Positions 1 to 11,119 of a stretch of DNA of 64,000 bases are shown piece after piece (the first letter of the stretch is position 1; each line of letters opens with the position of its first letter). Source of the DNA: Isoetes taiwanensis (lineage: Eukaryota > Streptophyta > Lycopodiopsida > Isoetales > Isoetaceae). The notes under the pieces were generated by a model, which was not told where the DNA came from, ran no database searches, and saw only the letters and a program-made list of their open reading frames with translations. A program made the position numbers and the translations under genes. The stretch lies in contig JAJEKV010000003.1 in assembly GCA_021234155.1 (NCBI GenBank), positions 26,638,233 through 26,702,232 on the forward strand, given 5' to 3'.

Positions 1-2141
1 GCAACATTTCCATAGAATGTTGCATCAAGGCACAGGGCTTCATCGTCATTCAAATTGCATTCAGAGGTCCAATCACCTTCCAACATTACTGGATATGTAT
101 GTTTTCCAACCTGTTTTTTGTTTCTTTCATATAGCTCTGAGTTTGTGAGTATCTCACCTACATATTCACATACAAATGCTCCTTTTGGCAGGTCCACTAG
201 GGTGCGGAGACCCCATCCTTTTCCTTCAGGTGTCCAGAATACCTACAACAAGCACACCGCATCAATAAACTAAAGGTGTTCAAAAAAAAAATATATAAAG
301 TCACCTGTAATGGGTATCGTATTCCTCTCTGTACAATACGATTTCCACAATTACTACTACATCCACATTTATTCCAGCATTCTTTTATAAAGATCCTTAA
401 TAAGTGGCCTTTGCATTTCTCAGGATGCTCTTCATTCTTTCCCCTTTCAATTGGACAAATACCTGAACAAAATGTTATATATTGTGGGTTATCCCATGAG
501 CATTGACGTGCTATAGTCCTTTCAATGAATGAACTTTTTAGGCAGCCATTATCATATGCATACTCTCCAGTTTCTGCACATGCACATCCATGCCTTTCCT
601 TTGTACAATCATCAGAGCAATTGGGACAGCAGTTAGTTTCCCCAATTCTAGCATGCGTGAAGTATACATACGCATCCTGATAGACAATGCTTTTTGCTAT
701 GTAATAAAAATCAGGTAAATCGCTTGCAGAGCCTTCACATGGAATAGATGAATTTTCCATCCCTCGAGCAATGTCATGTAAGTCATGTTTCATCTTTCCC
801 AACCCATTGGCAGAAGAATTACTGACATTGACATGTATTTCTTCTTCTGAAAAAACAGGAAAAAAAAATCAGAAATGCATGTACAAGTCTGCGCCACATA
901 CAATGCCAGTCTTGTTACTATAAATATGTTGTTATTGTAAATATGCAATAACAGATTTGTATTTTTATGTAATATTTCTAAACTGTATCCAGCCATAAAG
1001 ATTGTGGGAAATGTGATCATTTGGAATATATCCATGAATAGAAGCATTTAGAAATAAGTATTAATTATTCATCAGACTGTCATATATCTTTATTAGTAAC
1101 ATTATGACTCCTGGGCAATATCTTCTAGGAGTTTCTGATTTTCCCTTCCATATGCCAATAAGCATCACATAGTCTTTTTTAAGGCATTGCGAGAAGCCCA
1201 GTAGAATCATGGATCTGGAAGTTAGCCTGCTAGTTTTGATGCTCAAGCATAAATGACATGCATACAGTGGAATCTCTGGCCCAACTCAATAAAATCTGCT
1301 GAAGGCAATAACAGCCAATAGACATCGTAGTCTATGAGGTTGCAAAAGCAATTTTGTTATTATGGCCATCTGAGACTATGGTCTCGTGTCATAAACTATA
1401 ATCTGACATTCCGGAAGTAACTTGGAGTATCAGGCATGCCATAAGCATCAATCAATATCTCTTAGTCCAGATTACAAGATGAAAGAAGGGGCAAGCACTA
1501 GGTTAGTTTAAGTTTTGAGGAATGGTACAATAAACCAATTTGAATAGTAATAAAAACAGAATCGAGGATATAATGAGAAGGTTCTCACCATTATCCTCTA
1601 CCAAGATGTAATTGCCATTAGGCCTGTCGTCGCTGGAATTTGCAATTATGGGAGCCTGATAGTTGCCAAGCTCCTGCAAAATCACTCAGATTCAAAAATA
1701 ACATGCATTGACTAATAGAAACCAACATACATACCATTGCTTCAAGTATCCGATCAGCAAACACTTGATAATTGTCGAGTTCCACCATTTCCCAATTATA
1801 GTCACACTCCTGCATAACAATAGAAAACAAACCATGACTATACGGTAACAGTATCATTTAGGTTCTGGAAAGCAAAAATCATGATCCTTATTTCCAGCTC
1901 AAATTCCATGCTCAAATACGAAAAACAATGGAGAAATATCCATGTATGCCAAAGTATCTGCGAAAGAAAATGGTAAATGTTAAACTGGGAAGCAAGAAAT
2001 GTGCTAGAATTAGGTAACCTGGAGAAGATTATCCAATGTTTGGGCGATAAAGGTCTGATCAAGAGGTAAGATTTGTTGCATTGCTGCCAGAGCTTGTTCT
2101 TTTTTCGCGCGGACTTGAGGATGAAAGCGACGCCTCTTCAT
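1..2141 (-). CDS. SUVR: SUVR-type SET-domain histone-lysine N-methyltransferase (5' part, 3' end beyond window)
   Basis: Nuclear chromatin enzyme that methylates histone H3 lysine; plant SUVR4-like class. I reconstruct five exons on the minus strand at 2019-2141, 1735-1809, 1589-1673, 305-846 and 1-242, all with GT-AG junctions and compatible phases, giving about 355 codons before the window edge. Exons 1-2 encode a WIYLD-like N-terminal domain (seen: NWEMVELDNYQVFADRILE). Exon 4 carries the cysteine-rich pre-SET domain (CCPNCSDDC, CACAETGEYAY, CWNKCGCSSNCGNRIVQRG). Exon 5 starts the SET domain (GKGWGLRTLVDLPKGAF, CEYVGEILTN, EALCLDATFYGN) and runs off at base 1, so the catalytic NHxC motif and post-SET are outside. 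The start at 2141 is the only in-frame ATG preceding the WIYLD helix. No frame break is seen. The linker between WIYLD and pre-SET is short; a further exon in the 742-bp intron 3 is not required by phase but cannot be excluded. Confidence 0.9.
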
Positions 2142-2275
2142 TTGCAGGGATGAGGGAACGACGGAATGTCCTCGAGCGTGAAGAAGCTTGGGACGTAAGC
2201 TGGTTCCTACGTATATTTTTCAGATTTGATTCTATAATTTTCCCCCAAGCCTTTATAAAAATCTACCTTACTTTT

Positions 2276-2637
2276 TGGACGTGAAAAATGTTCTTTTTCT
2301 GTAGGAGTCTGCCCTAAAATGACTGGAGTCATTTATTACCTGACACGCATTTATTCATCACACACATCTAGAAATTTGCCCTAAAATGACTTAGGGGTCA
2401 TTTATTATCACAAAAGTGATTTATTCAATCGCCAAATCTCACATAGTCATTGGTAGTTAAGGTCCCCAGATACAGATATGGTAGATTTAAGGTACCCACC
2501 CACCATAAGACAAATAGTCATTGGTAGTTAAGGTCCCCAGATATGGTAGATTTAAGGTACCCACCCACCATAAGACCAATGTTACCAATCTTAAAACTAT
2601 AGCCTCATTTTATGATCATCTATCTCTAATTTAGATA
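2276..2637. repeat. Dispersed repeat, copy 1, left part
   Basis: Begins TGGACGTGAAAAATG and matches 9643-9910 over most of its length (ATGACTGGAGTCATTTATT, then GTCATTGGTAGTTAAGG). In this copy a ~64-bp segment around 2453-2575 is tandemly duplicated; the other copy has it once. The matching right part lies at 6171-6275, so this copy is interrupted by later insertions. The family is not identified and no coding capacity is seen. Confidence 0.75.
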
Positions 2638-2714
2638 CTAACATGTCTTATAATATGGCTGTCCCATTTCATATAAGACATCATTTGTGACTCCCAAGCA
2701 AAAAAATAAGATTG

Positions 2715-3037
2715 TTTTCACACTATAGGGTGTCTTATGTAAATGAGACATTAACAAATACTAGTGTGAAAACCATCACAAAATAAAACCACCTTTTATT
2801 TTGAATATGATTGGTCAATAGAATAAAATAGAATATAATAAGTGGTGTCTTATTTTATGGCGGGGGAAGTCCCCCGGTATAAAATAAGACTCCATTGCCC
2901 TTACCAAACCTATCCAAACCTACCCGAACCTAAATGAGACATGTCTTATATGGTTCTGTGTGAAAACCAGTTCTTCTTAAATGTTGACATGGACCAATAG
3001 TATGCCTTAAAATATAAGACACACTAGCTGTGTGAAA
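2715..3037. mobile_element. MITE-like element with TTTTCACAC termini
   Basis: The left end reads TTTTCACACTATAGGGTGTC and the right end is its imperfect inverse, ending in GTGTGAAAA; both continue into a GTCTTAT motif. Extra inverse ends (GTGTGAAAACC) occur near 2764 and 2959, so more than one related element may be stacked here. It also shares a GGCGGGGG...CCCCCGG block (2858-2878) with 5697-5720 inside the neighbouring Harbinger-like element. It is non-coding, and boundaries are approximate. Confidence 0.5.
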
Positions 3038-3050
3038 AGCCCCTAACTTA

Positions 3051-5861
3051 GGCCCTTTTTCCACGGCAGTCTTATTTTATGGCTGTCACATAATTATAAG
3101 ACACCCTTTTGGGCTCCATGTCATACTTAAGACATGTCTTAAAAAAAACAGTTTTCCATTACATTATTATAAGACACGTCTTATTGATATAAGACGTGTC
3201 TTATATTCACACTTTTCCACTACACAAAAATAAGACATGTCTTATTATTAAAAACAATATTATAAGCAACAAATTGCTAAATTGAAAGCATAAAAACTGC
3301 TAAATTTCAATCGATTGTGTGACGCTTCCTGAATATATACGACCCCCGGTCGTATACATACGGGGACCTTCCCCTCCCATGGCGACCATCTCACCACGGG
3401 CAGGGCCCTCCATCTAACCCGGGACGTCTACGTAGAGACGCTCAGGTGAAGGACACGGAGGGGTCATTCGGCCCACGCCTTCGATGGGCGCCTACGTCGC
3501 GGAAGCATGAGTACAAGGGTTAGCACACAGCATAAATCACATATAAATAACCACCACGAGGGGTGGCACGTCCATCCAAATACCAACGGCAAAGAATATA
3601 CATCTAAATCTAGGAAAACACTCAAAACCCAGGTTCTACCCTGGCTCAGACTCTAGTGGGGAAGCGACTGACGGCTGGGTCTCAGGGAATTGGCAGACCG
3701 AATCTTGGCATAGCGTTGGCTGGCATAGAACATCGGCTAGGGTTGTCCACTCCATCCGCCCCTCCTGTGCACACTTTGCAGATGGGTCGATTCACGCTAT
3801 GGCTTCGCTATAGCCTTCCGGAGACGCAGACTCCAGGGGTCACCCTTTGAGTCTACTCCAGGTTCATGACACCTGGTCCGATGAGGCAGGTCGGGGAGGC
3901 GTCCCCTTCCAGGATCACAGTGGTGTCGTGGGTGAGCTAGAGAATACGTGCCGCATCAGCGACCCCCGCATCCGTACCCGACTTACTCACCCTAATTCTA
4001 CGCAAAGTGCATGGTGCCCCATACGGGTCACACCACTACACCCAGGGAGTGTCCGACCCATACTCGGCCCTCCATGTGACCGGCTATCAGGGCTAGCCCA
4101 CTGTAGGTGTCTCAGGAGCCTTTTATGCTCGTGCAAGACCCCACCCCCTACTTCACCACTGCGTCCCTTGTCTGGTGCTAAGCCAGACCATAGCGTCTAT
4201 GACCCGGTGGGCTCTTGTGCACAGACCGAATCTACTAGGGTATTAAGGAAGTACTAGGAGCATTCTATACCCAAGCTCAGAGGCCTCTACCCCCCTTTTA
4301 ATCCCTGTTTAATGGAACGACTAAACCGACTCATAGAGACATCGACCATCCCATAACAGAGCATCATTCATAATTGAAAAGTGTTCCTAATTACCAAAGA
4401 AGGGTTAATCTCACCTAACTATCCAGAAAAGAATACTAGAGTGTTATTCTACAATTTGCAAATTAACTACCACTAACCAGAGTTTCGGCTGGACCCGTTG
4501 TCAAGGGGTGCTTCCATGGCTGTACCGGGGTAACAGCAACAGTGAAAGGGTGTTTGGCGATCTGGGGGCGAACAGCAACGGTTTCTTGAGCGCTCAGCTG
4601 CTCCTGGCGCTTTGCTGGGTCGAAATTGGCCTGATCTGAGGATGGCACTGCCCTTTGGTGGCCTAGTTTAGCAACCCTCATGCTGGCCACCCGGGTGATG
4701 CCAAATGGCGCCTTCCCAGTCTGGATTGACTTAATCACATAGTCTTTTGATAATTATCCTTAATAATTTGGTTAACATAGCTAATTAAATCCATTGTGGC
4801 CAACCCCCTAGGTTATCATCCCCCAGGTGGCGTGCCTAATACCGTGTGACGTGTTCTATATATTTATACGTACACCGTATAAATACTTGGAACGTCACAG
4901 ATTGGAAAAGCAATCTGAATTCATAGACATTGGATAACACATTCTGCATTAAAGTAGGTATTTTGTGAAATATGAATTACATTATAATCTGAGATTCATC
5001 ACAGCAGAAACAAAAGCAGAGGCAGTAGTGGCAGCAGGCAGGAAAAACAGTAGAGGCAGCAGGAAACATTACAGCAGAGGCATAAAGACCTGGGCCGAAA
5101 TACATGAACTGGTCCTGGGTTCTTGATTTACAGAAGAACAACTGCGAGGCATAAAGACCTGGGTTCTTGATTTACAGAAGAACAATTGCGAAATATAGAC
5201 CTGGAAATAACGATGAGATAGGAACTAAGCTTCGGCAGAATAGAGATCAGAATGAGCAACGACCCATTCCAGCACTACTGCAGATTCCATCCCTATTGAC
5301 ATAATCGGAGATGAACCCATTCCAGCCCTACTGCAGATTCCGTCCCTATTGCCCATTCCAACCTACAGCTGCAAAAAAACAAGGCCGATTTCCAAGAACA
5401 AACACCAATTACCTTCTACAAGGCCAATCTGCAACACCAAATTCGACCTGCCAATGCAAATCCGAAGGGCAATCCGACCTGCAATTCGACCTGTCAATGC
5501 AAATCCGATTCTTGATATTTATAAAGTATATTCCGATCAAACCCTTCCATTCCCGACGATTCAATCAACCATTCCAATCCTTGGACTGTCGACGATCCAT
5601 TCCAGTCACGGCTCGACCTATTTACTCTTTTTTATAATACCCTAAAGATCCGGCAGAGCAGCCCTGTGATAGGATAGAAATGTATACCTTATTTTGTGGC
5701 GGGGGGTTTCCCCCGGAATAAAATGCTCCACTCAAGTTGTACGGAACCCAATTAAGACATGTCTTAAATTGTGCAGTGGAAAAACTATGGTGACTTATTT
5801 TTTTACGTGGCCCAATAATATTAAGCTAAATATAAGACAGAGGTGCCATGGAAAAAGGGCC
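3051..5861. mobile_element. PIF/Harbinger-like non-autonomous DNA transposon
   Basis: The left end GGCCCTTTTTCCACGGCA is mirrored by the right end (inverse GGCCCTTTTTCCATGGCA), followed on both sides by GTCTTAT motifs. It is flanked by TTA at 3048-3050 and 5862-5864. A TTA duplication and GGC-type termini fit the PIF/Harbinger superfamily. There is no transposase. Subtracting the internal solo LTR leaves about 1.2 kb of original element. The 4905-5640 part carries short tandem duplications (for example the 15-mer GCATAAAGACCTGGG near 5080 and 5149) and a CCCTATTG-containing block repeated near 5290 and 5343. Confidence 0.75.
3318..4899. mobile_element. Solo LTR (1582 bp) nested in the Harbinger-like element
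   Basis: The sequence starts TGTGACG and ends CGTCACA, with further inverse similarity just inside (TATACG, CGTATA). It is flanked by a perfect 5-bp direct repeat, GATTG, at 3313-3317 and 4900-4904. TG...CA termini plus a 5-bp duplication are the signature of an LTR retrotransposon, and with no internal coding domains it reads as a solo LTR left by recombination. The interior is GC-richer than its surroundings. Open frames inside it (3656-4257 plus, 4463-4738 minus) have no recognisable domain. Confidence 0.75.
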
Positions 5862-5864
5862 TTA

Positions 5865-6170
5865 GAATAGAATGGAGTTTTTATCGTCCACGGAGACCAA
5901 TTGGCCTATGGGACTCAAACAGGAGGCGCAGCAAGCGTATTATTGTCTTGGTTAAAAAACCTTCTCCCCGCCCCGAATGGTTGTTTGGGAAAAAACCGTG
6001 ACTGGAATAGGCTTGATGTCAAACTGTACAAATACAAAAACAAATATAGACAAAAATATATACATGTATCAAGTAAGTGCTCGAGGATCGAGCTGATGTC
6101 GGCGATCTATGATCCCTTGAATGTATGAGCCCAACCTCCGTACGGAGCTCGTGCTCTATCATACTTGAAC
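5865..6170. other. Unassigned sequence between the Harbinger-like element and repeat copy 1
   Basis: About 300 bp with no gene, no repeat partner found elsewhere in the window and no RNA gene recognised. It may be the remains of another insertion that separated the two halves of the dispersed repeat. Confidence 0.4.
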
Positions 6171-6275
6171 CCATGACTTCAAACATAGCAATTTGAAGTC
6201 CTACCATTAAACCAAACCCATAAATCTGACTTACTTGGCTGTAAAAAATGCACTTCTTTTTATTCCAATTGGAAA
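6171..6275. repeat. Dispersed repeat, copy 1, right part
   Basis: Matches 10016-10110 (for example AAGTCCTACCATTA and GCACTTCTTTTTATTC against GCGCTTCTTTTTATTC). In the copy at 9643-10110 this block sits about 100 bp after the left block, whereas here 3.5 kb intervenes, so the intervening DNA arrived after this repeat. Confidence 0.7.
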
Positions 6276-6339
6276 CCACTGATTGGTAGGACATTCCAAT
6301 CATGGAATAATTTAAGGGCTAAACTTAGCTATTTGGCGA

Positions 6340-6890
6340 TTTTTTAGCACATTTTCAAAAAAAGTTGGCTAAAGTAAATGAAAAAAATTGGAAAAAAAAA
6401 TAATAATTTTAGCTTAACTTTTTTCGGGACTGCATCAACCTTGGAGCTCTTTAGCCAAACACTAGAAAGTAAGAGAGTGAAATTTTGTATTGTTTAGCTA
6501 AACCATAGAAACTTTTAGAATGAATTTCGGGCTAGTTTAGCTAACATCATTCTAGTTTATATGAAATATATGATTAGTAGTTTAGTTTCTAGCATTATGA
6601 ATTAGTTCGAGTCCTAGACTTTGCTAATTAGCATTATTTTAGAATGTTTTCACAAAGAAAATAACTAAAATAAGTGAAATATATTGAAAAAAAATATAGT
6701 AATTTGGCTTAATATTTTTTGTTGGCCACATTATAGAAATTTTTGGGTTGATGTTTGGATTAGTTTAGCTAAATGCTAGAAAGTATGAGAGAAAAAATGT
6801 GTAGAGTTTAGCTAAACCACAGAAAGTTTGGGGATTAATATCGAGCAAGTTTAGCTAAAGTCATTCTGGCTACTAAGAAATATGCGACTA
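6340..6890. repeat. AT-rich ~290-bp direct duplication with TTTAGCTAAA motifs
   Basis: Segments of about 6350-6590 and 6645-6890 align in direct orientation: each has a GTAAATGAAAAAAATTG-like start, then AACACTAGAAAGTAAGAGAG or its variant, TTTAGCTAAACCA, and a GATTAGTAGTTT or CGACTAGTAATTT end. Copies are diverged. The repeated palindromic TTTAGCTAAA suggests MITE remnants. No coding sequence. Confidence 0.65.
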
Positions 6891-6899
6891 GTAATTTAT

Positions 6900-7640
6900 T
6901 CCCTGATTCCAATACGTAAGCCATGTGTACCCAATGGATTTCGGACACGTGGCTAATATTCCACGTCAGCAACAAGGATTTTTTATTGTTCACGGTTTCA
7001 CGAAAACAGAGTAATAGAGCATTCTTGGTGGAGGTTTTCCAAAGGGCGATCAGGGCAATCATCGGCGATTGAAGCCGATTGATGTTGCCAAGGTCATCTT
7101 TGCATATATCTGCTGTTTTTTTGTAAATTTCTTGTATCTTTCGTGTGTTAATTTGTTTCTTTTTCATTTCTAGGTAAATCTTCATCCAATGCTACTCGGT
7201 GCAGTTTGACCTGCTGAACTAACAAATTTGCTTGTTCTTGAAGTTTTTTCTAAGTATCTAGTATATTTTTTGTTGTTTGTTTAATCTTTAGCTAACTTTC
7301 ATAAAATGTAGGTGATCTTGGTAATCTATACATTCCAGGCGACTCCAGTCGTCAGTTAATCTCAGTTTTGGGTAATCTCAGTTAATCTTGGCTAATCTCG
7401 GTAACCTGTACATTCCAGGCGACTTCTTGTTATATTTGTAGGTAATAGTGCCTGAAATTTAACATGCACAGCACATTTCATGTTTCTTTATCGTGTTTCT
7501 TTACTCACATTTGCTTTTTTTTTTTTTGTTGTGTTGCATGCAGATTTAAAGATGCTGAAAGGTTTATTATACTTGTATTTAGGTTGAGTTTATTTTCTGG
7601 ATATGCAGTTTCTAACTGTTGTGCTACTATCAGTCCCATT
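6900..7640. other. Non-coding stretch upstream of the recombinase-like pseudogene
   Basis: No convincing gene. A short direct repeat is visible: TACATTCCAGGCGACT at about 7329 and 7411, each preceded by TAATCT-rich sequence. It may be 5' flank, leader or an intron of the gene that follows. Confidence 0.4.
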
Positions 7641-9270
7641 CACATTCTTTAATGAAGAATATTTTGAACATGTCAGATGCACAAATCCTGCTAAAGTTGA
7701 CTTGTTGTTAAAAGATCTTGGAAATGAACAATGGTTTAAAGAAAGGAACAATCTACATTCTACAATGATGATTTTAAGGAGCCAAATGATGAAGAGTGCA
7801 AGGAGTTTCTGAAGTTTGGTGAAAAGGTTGTTTCTGAAATTGAAAAGGGAGGCAAAGTTAAGTCTAGGAAACTCACAAACTGTGCTAGATGGAAGTTCGA
7901 TGGATGGAAGAGGTTTGAGAAACTTGATACAAGTGTTCCATTTGAAGATCTGAATATGCTTGAGTTGAATAAGATGCTTGTTAAGTCCCTACGACAGACT
8001 AGGAAGAAAGATGGTACTTTATACCTTGCCTCCAGGTAATCTCTGTATCTTCTTGATGTTTTTCTTGTAACTTCTATTTCTTTATTGATTCTAATTGATT
8101 GTTTTCTATTTTAGTCTTCATTGCTTACTGAAGTCAATAGGAAGAATTATCAGGAAGAAGCAAGAAGCAAGAATTAATGCTACTGGTGAAAGGGAGGCGA
8201 AGTCTAACATTCTGAAAAATAATCTTTTTCGGTTCTGCTAGGTTGGCATTTGTTCATATGGCATCAAAATCTAGAGCTTTAGGTATTGGTGTGAAAAAAA
8301 GAAAGCACAACCAATATCTTATAGTACAGAGTAGGATCTATTGGCTGATATAGACTATCATACCACATATCCAAAAGAAATTTTGAAGAGACTGTGCTTT
8401 TACTTGGTTACTAGATTTGCAATCAGAGGTGCTCGGGAATTTTATGATGTGAAGGATGTAGACTTGAGCTTGGAGTTTGATGGCAGCAATGAATATGTGT
8501 TGTATAATGAGAGAAATAGTAAGAAGTAAGTTTTTACTTATTCTTTTATTTGTCTATTTCCTTTCATGCATTTATTAATATGATTTCTACTCGATACGGC
8601 CATAGCAAGGAAATTCAAGTAAACGATGCGATGAGTATATTGAGTAAACCTTATAACGACAACAGTAGTCTAAGATTAAGTGAAATGATTAAAGAAAAGA
8701 AGGACTTAATGGGAAATCATTCATCGAAGGTTCTTGTTTATGGTCAGTGTCCAATTGCAGGTTAGTTCTTTATTTTTCTAGTTAGTTTTGAGTTTCTTAG
8801 TTAATTTTAAGTAAGTTTTTTGCAGATAATCCTGGGTCATTAAATGTACTTGTTCACGATCAAAGTACTAGTAATTTTTCAAAACTTTTTGTAGGTAGTT
8901 CCAAATATTAATTTCTAGTTGGTTTCTTGCAAATAAAGTTGTTGCTCGAGGTTCGTCAAATGTACTTGCGACGGTAAAATTACTGGTAATTTTTGGAAAC
9001 TTTCTTTAGTTAGTTTCCAAATATTAATTTCTAGTTGGTTTTCTTGCAGATAATTTTGATGCTCGAACTGATGATGAACTTAAAGTTCCTATTCAAGTCC
9101 CTATTGGTTTGAAAACAGGCGGCAATAATTCTATAATTCAAGCTTCAAACAACTCGCCTGTTATACCAGTTTCATCATCAACGAACTCTGAATTTCTCGA
9201 TGATTTCAATAATGACATGCATTCAATGATTACTACTGTTAATTTCATCAGTTTTGTTGAATGGTTTTAA
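7640..9270 (+). pseudogene. Broken intron-containing gene with Crypton/DUF3504-like tyrosine-recombinase domain
   Basis: Plus-strand coding blocks joined by GT-AG introns: about 7650-8035, 8115-8241, about 8242-8525, about 8617-8760, then short exon-like units to a stop at 9268. The blocks read like the DUF3504 domain of Crypton-derived proteins (ZMYM/QRICH1 type): a WKFDGWKRF segment, LNKMLVKSLRQTRKKDGTLY, a basic GIGVKKRK segment, then YLVTRFAIRGAREF with an R-x-x-x-E box like the first catalytic Arg region, and EYVLYNERNSKK. The later HxxR and nucleophilic Tyr region is not seen. A frame change near 7750, a stop at 8239-8241 and a frame break near 8335 indicate decay. The family assignment rests on motif order recalled from known proteins, not a search. 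Alternatively it could be an unrelated plant TE protein. Confidence 0.5.
8820..9060 (+). repeat. Tandemly repeated exon-intron units (~110-120 bp)
   Basis: A unit consisting of a TTGCAGATAAT-like acceptor and exon start, a short exon-like stretch, and an intron containing CCAAATATTAATTTCTAGTT occurs with variation at about 8820-8930 and 8930-9048; the following final exon begins with the same acceptor (ATAATTTTGATGCTCG at 9049). This is the 3' part of the broken recombinase-like gene. Middle copies have weakened splice sites. Confidence 0.6.
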
Positions 9271-9642
9271 GTTGAATAGGAACCAATAGGAACTTGAATG
9301 CAAATAACTTAGTGGTTTTTCATGGAGGTGGGCAATCATTTGTAGGAGCAACGTTTAATTCTTCTACATTCGTTTTGGCGCCAGATGTTGAATCCATGAA
9401 GAGAAATGGTAGTTGATAGGAACTTTGATGTTTTTTTCATGCTTTTGGTGTAAACTTGCTGAGGCAAGAGACTTTCAATGTAAACTGTGAATGTCAAAAC
9501 AGAAACTTTGAATGTGAACTTTCAATGTAAACTGTGACAATTCTCAATGTAAACTCTGCGTAAAAATACATTAGGAAACCAACAAATTACCAAGAAAAAA
9601 AAATATAGGAAAGAAAGCAGAAACCATTGGGTACCCATGGTT

Positions 9643-10110
9643 TATGGACGTGAAAAATGCTCTTCTTCTCTAGGAGCCTGCAATAAAATGACTGGAGTCA
9701 TTTATTTTCAGACACGTATTTGCCCTAAAATGACAGGGGTCATTTATTATCATGCAAGTGATTTATTTATCACCAAACCTCACATAGTCATTGGTAGTTA
9801 AGGTCTCCAGATATGGTAGATTTAATGTTGTGGTATAGATTTAAGGTACCCACCACTTGCCAATCTTAAAACTATAGCCTCATTTTATGATCATGCATCT
9901 CTAATTTAGATACGATAATTTTAAAGACCAATGTTACCAATTTCGAACCTATGCCCTCGAGTAATGGAATTTAAAGTCTCCACTACTAGACTTAACATTT
10001 ATTATATTTAAACCTAGGACTTCAAACATGGCAATTTAAAGTCCTACCATTAGACCAAACCCAGAAATCTTAGTTACGTGGTTGTAAAATATGCGCTTCT
10101 TTTTATTCTA
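9643..10110. repeat. Dispersed repeat, copy 2 (uninterrupted)
   Basis: Contains in order the two blocks that are 3.5 kb apart in copy 1 (9643-9910 matches 2276-2637; 10016-10110 matches 6171-6275), plus about 100 bp in between absent from copy 1. Non-coding; ends not precisely defined. Confidence 0.7.
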
Positions 10111-10379
10111 GGAACGTGATAATGTTTTATTTGATCGTGAAAAATCCTCCTCCTCCCAGAAAGACCGGAACTTCTTTTTTGCACATATAATGGCCTATCT
10201 TGGAACATTTTGGATTGTATAAGATATTGATCAAAGTGATTTGCTCATCCAGATTTGGATGAGGCTTTGCATTTGTTTACTAATGCCATGCATGCGAAGG
10301 TGGATGGAGCTAGTCTATTAGTGGCAAGACTTGATTGTCCTTTTCTGGTTCAGTTTCAAGATGCTCTCAACTGCACAAG

Positions 10380-10800
10380 AGGACAGGCCTTTTGCGTTAA
10401 ACCCTGTGTCATTACCTTTTAAGGTGCGTCAACTTTGTGTCACAACCTAGAATGTGACGCAAGCTTAAAGAATTGTGTCAAAGTTTGTGTCAATATGATT
10501 GTGTCACATGTAACGTCAGTAGTTTGAAAGCCATGTGTCCATTCTATAGTAGACCTTATAACATGTAGAATAACAACATTTGTGCCACTATTTTTAAAAA
10601 GTTTGCGTCAAAAGTTAAGTAGTGTTGTGTAATTATAACATCATCTGTTTGAAAGTTTTATGCAAGTTTTGTATCAACTATTATGATGTTGTTGTATCAT
10701 GGAACTTCAAGAAATAAGTCATTTTTAAGACAAATATGCATAGACTTTGCATCAACCGTGTTTCAATTTTGTGCCAACAATAGCTCTCTTCGCATCAAAA
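10380..10800. repeat. CACTA subterminal repeat region
   Basis: Many near-copies of TTGTGTCA, TGTGACGC, GCGTCAAC and TTGCATCAA in both orientations within 420 bp, adjoining the 3' end of the Tnp2-like coding region. Arrangement and density fit CACTA subterminal repeats; the exact element end was not located. Confidence 0.5.
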
Positions 10801-11119
10801 TATCTATCTATTTTTTACTTCATAATATAGTCTGCATGAGGAAAACATGAGAAACGGTGGCATTAATCTAGAATAGTGGATTTGACAATGTTAAGTCAAA
10901 TTATATAAAACTTAAAGGTCATGCTTAAGCATTTCATTGTTGATGAATTAGTACTATATTATGTCATGCTACATATCACATAATATATGGTTTATTTCTC
11001 TAATGAAAATCCTAGTTATCCATTTCGACAAAGAGAAACTTACATAACAAGCTATTCATAAAATATCTAAAACCAAATTTTACAAAGCATTAAGATTAGA
11101 TTGATCATTGATGCCATGC

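Noticed and set aside
1-802. Plus-strand open frames at 55-273 and 276-506
   Set aside because: Antisense shadows of the SET and pre-SET exons, which have clear domain and splice support on the minus strand.
3656-4257. Plus-strand open frames as a gene
   Set aside because: They lie inside a solo LTR defined by TG...CA ends and a GATTG duplication, with no recognisable domain.
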